From: Flavobacterium sp. N2038 | GTDB lineage: Bacteria; Bacteroidota; Bacteroidia; Flavobacteriales; Flavobacteriaceae | Direction of reading: 5' to 3' | DNA length: 64,000 nt | Assembly: GCF_025947185.1 (NCBI RefSeq) | Contig: NZ_CP110001.1 | Span: 2,294,001 to 2,358,000 of the forward strand | Shown here: piece after piece, positions 1 to 6,907 of the stretch | How the letters are laid out: every line of letters starts with the position of its first letter | Position numbering within the stretch: the first letter of the stretch is position 1 | Made by a program: the position numbers and the translations under genes | The notes under the pieces: model-generated | Database searches by the model: none | Told to the model about the DNA's origin: nothing | Seen by the model: only the letters and a program-made list of their open reading frames with translations

Positions 1-635
1 ATGGTACAAAAGTAACTTCTATGGCGATGCCAAGGACTATTCATGATTTTGGAGGTTTCCCGCAAGCCCTTTTTGATGTGCAATATCCGGCAAAAGGAAG
101 TCCTGAGCTGGCTCTGGAAACCAAAAAAATACTAGATCCTGTATTAGTAGATTTAGATGAACATTGGGGTCTGGATCATGGCGCGTGGAGTGTAATTAAA
201 CATTTGTATCCAAATGCAGATGTTCCCGTAATTCAGTTGAGTATTGACTATACCAAATCAGGGCAATATCATTTTGAATTGGCACAGAAATTACAAGCTT
301 TAAGATATAAAGGTGTTTTGATTATTGGGAGTGGAAACATTGTGCATAATCTTAGAATGGTAGATTTTAGAAATTTTGATAAAGATAATTATGGTTACGA
401 TTGGGCAATTGAAGCACGAGAAACAGTCAATAATTATTTGTTAGACGGAAATTTCCAGCCTTTGATTGATTTTGAAAAACTAAATAAAGCCGTTCAATTA
501 GCAATTCCAACTCCGGATCATTATTTGCCTCTGTTGTATACTTTAGGTCTAAAAGATAAAAACGATGAATTGGAATTGTTTAATGATAAACTTTTGGCGG
601 GTTCTTTAAGTATGACTTCAGTAAAAATATTGTAA
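1..635 (+). CDS. 4,5-DOPA-extradiol-type dioxygenase, 5' truncated by window edge
   Basis: LigB/YgiD-type extradiol ring-cleavage dioxygenase, a Fe(II)- or Zn(II)-dependent family acting on catechol substrates in the cytoplasm; the true substrate is unknown. The frame is open from the first bases, and the residues before the first Met (GTKVTS) fit the family, so the start and the first metal-ligand His lie outside the window. Visible family motifs are TIHDFGGFPQ near the window start, DHGAWS, the GSGNIVHNLR block with a conserved His, and TPDHYLPLLYTLG with another conserved His. The C-terminus (LAGSLSMTSVKIL) matches the family end, so the 3' end is complete. A diverged copy of this C-terminal coding sequence lies about 1.1 kb downstream, beyond the methyltransferase gene. 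Confidence 0.9.
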   Translation, partial: GTKVTSMAMPRTIHDFGGFPQALFDVQYPAKGSPELALETKKILDPVLVDLDEHWGLDHGAWSVIKHLYPNADVPVIQLSIDYTKSGQYHFELAQKLQALRYKGVLIIGSGNIVHNLRMVDFRNFDKDNYGYDWAIEARETVNNYLLDGNFQPLIDFEKLNKAVQLAIPTPDHYLPLLYTLGLKDKNDELELFNDKLLAGSLSMTSVKIL

Positions 636-921
636 TAGTTTTTTTAATAGTTTTCCATTTTTATGATAATGATCTACAAGTTATAATCGACACAATTTGT
701 TTAAAAAATAAATTGATGAGATAGTAAAATGGTTCATGTAAATTTGTTTATTTTTACATAAGTAATTGTTTGTCAGTTGATTATTTAGTCTGTATCTTCT
801 TTTAAAGTAGTTTTTTAAATGCCTTTTGTGATTAACTGGTGATAATTTAAAAAATGATAGAAGATGTTTACAAATTAAGTAAAAGTGCGGCATCAGCACT
901 ATAATCACTGATAAAACTAAG

Positions 922-1734
922 ATGAATCCAAACAAAGCATTATGGGAAAAGGGCGATTTTACACGCGTTGCAGAATCTATGAGAGAAAGTGGTGCGGAAT
1001 TGGTTGCCAAAATTGGAATTAAAGAAAATAGTAACGTTTTAGATCTCGGCTGTGGCGATGGTACTACCGCAATACCTTCGGCGAAATTAGGAGCCAATGT
1101 TTTAGGCGTTGATATAGCAAGAAATTTAGTTGAAGCGGGTAATCTTCGAGCAAAAAAAGAAGGATTGGTTAATATAGTATTTAAAGAAGGTGACGCAACC
1201 GATTTGAATGAATTGAAAAATCAATCTTACGATGTTACAATGAGCATTTTTGGAGCAATGTTTGCACCAAAACCGTTTGATGTTGCTAAAGAAATGGTTC
1301 GTGTCACACGACCTGGAGGTAAAATTATTATGGGGAATTGGATACCAGGAGATCCAACGTTGGTTGCACAAATTTTGAAGATTAGCTCTGAATTTACGCC
1401 GCCACCTCCTGAGGGTTTTATAAGTCCAATGCTTTGGGGTATTGAGGATAACGTAATCGATAGATTCACAAATGCGGGTATTCTTAAAGAAAATATTTCT
1501 TTTGATAGAGATACCTTTACATTTAAAGCAGCATTCCCACCATCGGAGTGGCTGGATCGATTAAAAAATTATTATGGTCCAACTATGAATGCTTTTGAAG
1601 CTGCAGAACAAAATGGGAAAACTTCTGATTTGTATGCTAAACTTGAAGGTTTAGTTAATAGCCAAAACAAAAGTGATGACGAAAATTCTACATTAATTCC
1701 CGCAACTTATCTTCGTGTCACAGTTTTGGTTTGA
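922..1734 (+). CDS. class I SAM-dependent methyltransferase
   Basis: A 270-aa cytoplasmic methyltransferase with a Rossmann-type SAM fold. Motif I is VLDLGCGDGTT (about residue 38), followed by the acidic end of strand 2 in GVDIA and the post-motif VRVTRPGGKIIMGNW (about residue 125), as in UbiE/Methyltransf_11/25 proteins. The C-terminal third, with a proline run PPPPEG, is typical of small-molecule methyltransferases. The substrate cannot be told from sequence. The ATG at 922 leaves a full-length family protein. The gene sits between an intact dioxygenase gene and the relic of a second one, which suggests it arrived by insertion or recombination at a tandem dioxygenase locus. Confidence 0.85.
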   Translation: MNPNKALWEKGDFTRVAESMRESGAELVAKIGIKENSNVLDLGCGDGTTAIPSAKLGANVLGVDIARNLVEAGNLRAKKEGLVNIVFKEGDATDLNELKNQSYDVTMSIFGAMFAPKPFDVAKEMVRVTRPGGKIIMGNWIPGDPTLVAQILKISSEFTPPPPEGFISPMLWGIEDNVIDRFTNAGILKENISFDRDTFTFKAAFPPSEWLDRLKNYYGPTMNAFEAAEQNGKTSDLYAKLEGLVNSQNKSDDENSTLIPATYLRVTVLV

Positions 1735-1740
1735 TTTTTT

Positions 1741-1848
1741 GTTTTAAAAAATAAAATAAGAAAGTTTTACCAATGAACTGGATTTGTTTAATGACAAATT
1801 ACTAGCGGGTTCATTAAGTTTTTACCTTAGTAAAAATAATGTAATTAT
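1741..1848 (+). pseudogene. relic of a second DODA-type dioxygenase C-terminus
   Basis: Bases from about 1770 read NELDLFNDKLLAGSLS in one frame, nearly identical at protein level to the end of the dioxygenase at 1-635 (DELELFNDKLLAGSLS). The DNA differs mostly at third codon positions. After the SLS codons one extra T in a T-run shifts the frame; removing it gives ...FTLVKIM and a stop, matching ...MTSVKIL and a stop. Only the last 30 or so codons are recognisable. The mostly synonymous divergence suggests a long-diverged paralogue or a homologue from another strain that was later truncated, rather than a recent duplication. Confidence 0.75.
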
Positions 1849-1856
1849 AACTTAGC

Positions 1857-1934
1857 GAATCTCTGCGAAAATCTTTGCGCGACTTTGTGTAATGATTCCG
1901 TCACAGAGATTCACTATGGTTCTCGCAGAGATTC
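1857..1934. repeat. inverted repeat between convergent genes
   Basis: A 12-bp perfect inverted repeat, GAATCTCTGCGA at 1857-1868 and its complement at 1923-1934, separated by 54 bp that contain a further partial copy (AGAGATTC near 1905). It sits between the plus-strand dioxygenase relic and the minus-strand propeller gene that converges on it. It could fold into a long hairpin and shield convergent transcripts, or be one copy of a dispersed flavobacterial intergenic repeat. There is no clear T-tract. Confidence 0.5.
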
Positions 1935-1945
1935 TCGAAGTTTTT

Positions 1946-3280
1946 CTATTCTCCTTTTAAATTATAAGCATATATATAACCATCTGCGCTTCCAAAATAA
2001 ATAGTATTATTGTTTATAAATGGAGATGAAACAATTGGTCCTAGTTTATAAAATTCATCCATTACTTTTTGGTTTTCAGCATAGATCGATAAATCGGCAT
2101 CTTTAGAAGCATGAGCAAAGTCAAGATGATTGTTGTTTAGAATTTCAGAGGAGTATTTTTTTCTGTTTTCAGTACTTACAAAAGAAGATTCTTTTCCGTT
2201 TGAAAATAAGTTTAAAGCGAAAAAATTACCGCTAAAATCTCCAAAATACACCGTATTTCCTGATATTGCAGGTGATGAATATATATAGCCATTTCCTTTA
2301 AACCTGTATTTTTCCTGTCCGGTTTTTGCATCAAGGGCTAATAATGCATACGTATCAGAAGTTCCAACATAAACTGTGTTATCTTTTACAGCAGCCGAGC
2401 TCAAAATCCATGAATTTTCGGCATTGTATTTCCAGACTAATTTCCCGGTTTCGGCATTAAGTGCAAATAAATAAGGATCTCTTGCTCCAAAATAAACCAG
2501 TCCATTTGCAACTACAGCAGAAGCCTGGATGCCTTTGAAGCCGGTTTTGACATCAGTTGAAAATCGCCATCTTTCTTTTCCTGTTTTACAGTTTAAAGCA
2601 TAGAAAATCCCATTCCATCCGCCAAAATACAAACTTTCTTTTTCAATAACAGGAGTAGTGTGTATTGGTTCATTGGCTTTGAAAGTCCATTTTAAAGTGC
2701 CATTTTTGGAATCAACTGCATACATATTTCCGTCACTGCTTCCAAAAATGACTAAGGCTGTATTTTGGTTTTTGAAAATAACGGGAGATGATAAATAAAA
2801 ATCCCATAAATCATTCATTAGCATATCGTTTGGTTTCATGCCCCACATTCCAATTTCTCCATACCAATGTTCCCCTTTGGTTTTGAATTTCCAGATTTGC
2901 TTTCCGGTTGTTGCATTTACAGCATAATAATACCCGTCAAAACTTCCAATATAAACTATGTTTTTAGAAATACTGGCAGAACTATGAATTGCTCCATTTG
3001 TTTTAAACTTCCATTTTTGTTTGCCCGATTGCTCTTCAATTGCATAAAGAAACCCATCTTCGCTTCCAATGTAAACAATTCCGTTTTGAGCAATGGGAGA
3101 AGAGAAAATTTTACCATTGGTTTTAAATTTCCACTTTAAATCTGCTAAGGGCTGGTATCCTTTTCCGTTAAAAAGTCTATTTGAAAATGCGTTGATTGTC
3201 TTGCTTTTATTTTGACTCAAAGCCGAATAATTAAAACCTAAATTCACTAAAAACAGTAACAAAATCAATGCTTTTTTCAT
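1946..3280 (-). CDS. exported PQQ-like beta-propeller repeat protein
   Basis: A 444-aa protein of repeated PQQ-propeller blades: units of the form YIGSxDGxxYAxxxxTGKxxWKFKTxG recur about seven times from residue 45 to the end. Such folds (PQQ enzymes, BamB-like proteins) give an eight-bladed WD-like propeller. No catalytic residues of PQQ dehydrogenases are visible, so a scaffold or binding role is more likely. The start chosen is ATG 3280 because it begins a clean signal peptide (MKKALILLLFLVNLGF, cleavage near ALSQ). An upstream in-frame ATG at 3310 would place ten charged residues before it. Probably secreted or periplasmic. It is transcribed divergently from kdsB. Confidence 0.85.
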   Translation of the reverse strand: MKKALILLLFLVNLGFNYSALSQNKSKTINAFSNRLFNGKGYQPLADLKWKFKTNGKIFSSPIAQNGIVYIGSEDGFLYAIEEQSGKQKWKFKTNGAIHSSASISKNIVYIGSFDGYYYAVNATTGKQIWKFKTKGEHWYGEIGMWGMKPNDMLMNDLWDFYLSSPVIFKNQNTALVIFGSSDGNMYAVDSKNGTLKWTFKANEPIHTTPVIEKESLYFGGWNGIFYALNCKTGKERWRFSTDVKTGFKGIQASAVVANGLVYFGARDPYLFALNAETGKLVWKYNAENSWILSSAAVKDNTVYVGTSDTYALLALDAKTGQEKYRFKGNGYIYSSPAISGNTVYFGDFSGNFFALNLFSNGKESSFVSTENRKKYSSEILNNNHLDFAHASKDADLSIYAENQKVMDEFYKLGPIVSSPFINNNTIYFGSADGYIYAYNLKGE

Positions 3281-3382
3281 GATGTCTTTTTTCTTATAAA
3301 TATAATGCATTTTTTAAAGCGCTGCCAATCAGTTTTGTAACGATCTGTTTGAATTATGTTTTTTATCTAAGTTTTGAATACT

Positions 3383-3390
3383 TACATTTG
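3383..3390 (+). promoter_or_regulatory. possible -7 promoter element for kdsB
   Basis: TACATTTG fits the Bacteroidota -7 consensus TAnnTTTG and lies 25 bp before the kdsB ATG. No convincing -33 TTG is found at the usual 19-20 bp spacing, so this is weak. Confidence 0.3.
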
Positions 3391-3414
3391 TTTGACTTTA
3401 AAAATTGATTTATA

Positions 3415-4149
3415 ATGAAAATAATAGCGGTTATTCCGGCTCGATATGCTTCAACACGTTTTCCTGCAAAGCTGATGCAGGATTTAGGAGGTAAAACGGT
3501 AATTCTTAGAACATATGAAGCTGCGGTTTCTACGAATTTATTTGATGATGTATTTGTTGTAACTGATTCTGATTTGATTTTTGATGAAATTGTATCAAAT
3601 GGCGGAAAAGCAATTATGAGTATTAAAGAACACGAATCTGGAAGTGATCGTATTGCTGAAGCAGTTGCAAATCTCGATGTTGATATTGTGGTAAATGTTC
3701 AGGGTGATGAGCCTTTTACAGAAGCCGGACCATTAGAACAGGTTTTGTCTGTTTTTAAAAGCGATAAAGAGAAAAAGATTGATTTGGCTTCGCTAATGCG
3801 TGAAATCACAAACGAAGACGAAATCAATAACCCGAATAATGTAAAAGTTGTGGTCGATCAATCACAATTTGCACTTTATTTTTCCAGATCTGTAATTCCG
3901 TATCCAAGAGAGAAAGATGCCGGAGTTCGATATTTTCAGCATATTGGAATTTATGCGTTTAGAAAACAGGCTTTGCTGGATTTCTACAGTCTTCCGATGA
4001 AATCACTGGAAGCTTCTGAGAAGTTGGAGCAGTTACGTTATTTAGAATTTGGAAAACGTATTAAAATGGTTGAAACTACTCATGTTGGAATCGGAATTGA
4101 TACGGCTGAAGATTTAGAGAAAGCGAGAGCAATGTTGAAAGATATCTAA
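3415..4149 (+). CDS. kdsB: 3-deoxy-manno-octulosonate cytidylyltransferase (CMP-KDO synthetase)
   Basis: Cytoplasmic enzyme that activates KDO with CTP to CMP-KDO for inner-core lipopolysaccharide assembly. The 244-aa length is normal for KdsB. The N-terminal nucleotide-binding signature [15 protein letters not shown] (residues 6-20) is diagnostic, followed by GSDRIAEA, the VNVQGDEPF metal and nucleotide motif near residue 100, and [12 protein letters not shown] and [10 protein letters not shown] in the C-terminal half. All conserved blocks are intact. It is followed by a bidirectional terminator and is not in an operon with other LPS genes here. Confidence 0.97.
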   Translation: MKIIAVIPARYASTRFPAKLMQDLGGKTVILRTYEAAVSTNLFDDVFVVTDSDLIFDEIVSNGGKAIMSIKEHESGSDRIAEAVANLDVDIVVNVQGDEPFTEAGPLEQVLSVFKSDKEKKIDLASLMREITNEDEINNPNNVKVVVDQSQFALYFSRSVIPYPREKDAGVRYFQHIGIYAFRKQALLDFYSLPMKSLEASEKLEQLRYLEFGKRIKMVETTHVGIGIDTAEDLEKARAMLKDI

Positions 4150-4178
4150 CTTTATATATACTCTTATAAAACGAGTTC

Positions 4179-4192
4179 GCTTTCGCGAAAGC
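4179..4192. repeat. 14-bp perfect palindrome GCTTTCGCGAAAGC
   Basis: A perfect self-complementary 14-mer just after the kdsB stop codon, distinct from the terminator 60 bp further on. It has no loop, so it suits a dimeric protein site or a short dispersed repeat better than an RNA hairpin. Confidence 0.5.
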
Positions 4193-4252
4193 ACAGATTA
4201 AGCCAGATTTTGTCATTTCGAAGAATAAGAAATGGCAAAGTTGATTTTAAAA

Positions 4253-4286
4253 ACAAAAAAAAGCTCCAATATTTGGAGCTTTTTTA
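4253..4286. terminator. bidirectional intrinsic terminator
   Basis: Perfect 9-bp stem AAGCTCCAA / TTGGAGCTT with a 3-nt loop, preceded by an A-run and followed by TTTTT. It serves kdsB on the plus strand and the E1 dehydrogenase on the minus strand, which converge here. Confidence 0.9.
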
Positions 4287-4307
4287 TATTATAACTGAAC
4301 TAAAATC

Positions 4308-6719
4308 TTAGTATAAACTAGGATATTTAGAAGGATTAACTTCATTCATCATACTGTAGATTTTTTCAAAAATATCTTCGGCAGAAGGTTTTGAGAAATA
4401 GTCTCCATCGGTACCATAAGCTGGTCTGTGAGCTTTTGCAGCAAGAGTTTGTGGTTTGCTGTCAAGATATTTGTAAGCATCTTGTTCCTCAAGAATTTGT
4501 TGCATAATGTAAGCAGAAGCTCCGCCAGGAACATCTTCGTCGATTACTAAAAGACGATTTGTTTTTGCAATACTTTTTACAATGTCTTTATTTATGTCAA
4601 AAGGAAGTAAAGATTGAACGTCGATAACTTCACAGTCAATTCCTAAGTCTAAAAGTTCATTTGCAGCCTGATGTACCAATCTTAAAGTTGAACCGTAAGA
4701 AACCAAAGTAATATCTGCACCTTCTTTTAATGTTTCAACAACACCAATTGGGGTTTTAAATTCACCAAAATTCAAAGGTGTTTTCTCTTTTAAGCGGTAA
4801 CCATTTAAACATTCAATAACTAAAGCTGGTTCATCACACTCTAAAAGCGTATTGTAGAATCCTGCAGCCTGAGTCATATCTCTTGGAACCAAAACATGAA
4901 TTCCGCGAATAGCATTGATGATCATTCCCATTGGTGAACCAGAATGCCAGATACCTTCTAAACGATGTCCACGGGTTCTGATAATTAATGGTGCTTTTTG
5001 TTTTCCAACAGTTCTGTATTGTAATGTAGCCAAATCATCACTCATGATCTGAATGGCGTACAATAAATAGTCTAAATATTGAATTTCAGCAATTGGACGT
5101 AAACCTCTCAATGCCATTCCAATTCCCTGACCCAGAATAGTTGCCTCACGAATACCAACATCGGCAACACGAAGTTCGCCATATTTCTCCTGCATTCCTT
5201 CCAGACCTTGGTTTACGTCACCAATGTTTCCAACATCTTCACCAAAAATTAAGGTTTCAGGATATTTAGAAAATAAAGCATCAAAGTTATCACGTAAAAT
5301 CATTCGTCCATCAGAATCCGGTTTTGCATTTTCGGCATATTCAGGAAGTACCTTTTTAACAGAAAAAACATTTGACTCTGAATTAGAGTGTAAATTACTA
5401 CTGAATTTCTCCTGTGTAATTTTAATATAATCGGTAATCCATTCTGCTAATAAAGTCTTGCTGTTTGGAACTTCGATAAAACGTAAAATCTTACGCGCAT
5501 AAACCAGTAATTCCTTTTTTAAAGGGGCTTTAATAGCATTTAATTCAGAAATGTATTTTCTAATTCTGTCTTTATGATTGATACTTGCTTCAGCAATTTG
5601 TTCTAATAAAGCCAGAAGACTTTTTTGATCTTCTATAATTGGATTGATAAAGGAGTTCCAGGCATCTTTTTTTGCCTGCAGTACTTCATTTTTTAATTCA
5701 AAATCAATTTCAGAAAGTTCTTCTGGAGATGCAATATTAATAGCAATCATCCATAAACGCATTTGACGAATACAATCAAAATCTCTTTCCCAGGCCAGTC
5801 TTTCTGCATTTTTGTAACGTTCATGAGAACCAGAAGTAGAGTGTCCCTGAGGTTGAGTTAATTCGTTTACGTGAATTAAAACCGGAATATGTTCTTCTCG
5901 TGCGATAGCTCCGGCTCTTTCATAAGTAGAAACCAGTTCGGCATAATCCCATCCTTTAACTCTGAAAATTTCGTAACCTTTTGCATCTTCATCTCTCTGA
6001 TAACCTTTTAAGATTTCAGAAATGTTTTCTTTTGTTGTTTGGTGTCTTGCGTGTACAGAGATTCCATACTCATCATCCCAAACACTCATAACCATCGGAA
6101 CCTGTAAAACTCCGGCAGCATTTATAGTTTCAAAAAACAAACCTTCAGATGTACTGGCGTTTCCTATAGTTCCCCAGGCAACTTCGTTTCCATTTACAGT
6201 AAATTTGTCTTTGATGGTGATTCCATCAACGTTTCTGTAAATTTTTGAAGCCTGAGCCAAACCTAGTAATCTAGGCATTTGTCCTGCTGTAGGAGATATA
6301 TCTGAGCTTGAATTTTTTTGTTTTGTTAGATCTTTCCATGATCCGTCTTCGTTTAAACTGTGCGTTACAAAGTGTCCGCCCATTTGTCTTCCGGCAGACA
6401 TTGGATCAAAATCTAAATCGGTGTGACCGTATAAACCAGCGAAAAATTGTTTTGGAGTCAATTCGCCAATCGCCATCATAAAAGTCTGATCACGATAGTA
6501 TCCAGATCGGAAATCGCCATTTTTAAAAGCTTTTGCCATGGCAAGCTGCGGTACTTCTTTTCCGTCGCCAAATATTCCAAATTTGGCTTTACCAGTTAGT
6601 ACTTCTTTACGACCTAAAAGACTACATTCACGGCTAGTTACTGCAATTCTGTAGTCGTTCAATACTTCAGTTTTGAAATCTTCAAACGTTAAAGTAGTAT
6701 TGTTTTTTTCTTTTATCAT
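4308..6719 (-). CDS. fused alpha/beta thiamine-diphosphate E1 component of a 2-oxoacid dehydrogenase
   Basis: An 803-aa fusion of the alpha and beta subunits of a ThDP-dependent E1, most likely of the branched-chain 2-oxoacid dehydrogenase complex. The alpha part covers residues 1 to about 360, with a GRQMGGHF block and GTIGNASTSEG at 183-193. After a helical linker the beta part (about 475-803) carries FGEDVG, EATILGQGIGMALRG and the C-terminal transketolase fold with VIDVQSLLPFD. In this sequence the canonical Mg-ThDP motif GDG...N reads GNA (186-188) ... DD (215-216), an unusual form that may be a family trait. Known for the family: fused E1 is common in Bacteroidota. Inferred: the E2 and E3 partners lie elsewhere. 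Confidence 0.88.
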   Translation of the reverse strand: MIKEKNNTTLTFEDFKTEVLNDYRIAVTSRECSLLGRKEVLTGKAKFGIFGDGKEVPQLAMAKAFKNGDFRSGYYRDQTFMMAIGELTPKQFFAGLYGHTDLDFDPMSAGRQMGGHFVTHSLNEDGSWKDLTKQKNSSSDISPTAGQMPRLLGLAQASKIYRNVDGITIKDKFTVNGNEVAWGTIGNASTSEGLFFETINAAGVLQVPMVMSVWDDEYGISVHARHQTTKENISEILKGYQRDEDAKGYEIFRVKGWDYAELVSTYERAGAIAREEHIPVLIHVNELTQPQGHSTSGSHERYKNAERLAWERDFDCIRQMRLWMIAINIASPEELSEIDFELKNEVLQAKKDAWNSFINPIIEDQKSLLALLEQIAEASINHKDRIRKYISELNAIKAPLKKELLVYARKILRFIEVPNSKTLLAEWITDYIKITQEKFSSNLHSNSESNVFSVKKVLPEYAENAKPDSDGRMILRDNFDALFSKYPETLIFGEDVGNIGDVNQGLEGMQEKYGELRVADVGIREATILGQGIGMALRGLRPIAEIQYLDYLLYAIQIMSDDLATLQYRTVGKQKAPLIIRTRGHRLEGIWHSGSPMGMIINAIRGIHVLVPRDMTQAAGFYNTLLECDEPALVIECLNGYRLKEKTPLNFGEFKTPIGVVETLKEGADITLVSYGSTLRLVHQAANELLDLGIDCEVIDVQSLLPFDINKDIVKSIAKTNRLLVIDEDVPGGASAYIMQQILEEQDAYKYLDSKPQTLAAKAHRPAYGTDGDYFSKPSAEDIFEKIYSMMNEVNPSKYPSLY

Positions 6720-6907
6720 AATCTTGTAGGGTCATGTTGAGACTGCGAAATTACTTAAAAACAATCAATAATCATAATTCTTTAAAATAAATATAATTTA
6801 ATTATTTGTATTTAAAATCAAAAAACTACGTATTTTATTTATATTATTGTTGGTTAAATTTTAAATTTGCTGATAATAATTCAAGGTTTTTTCTAAAATT
6901 TATTCGA

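Noticed and set aside
681-1097. 138-aa minus-strand ORF overlapping the methyltransferase start
   Set aside because: The plus-strand methyltransferase has clear SAM motifs; the antisense ORF shows only AT-driven hydrophobic runs.
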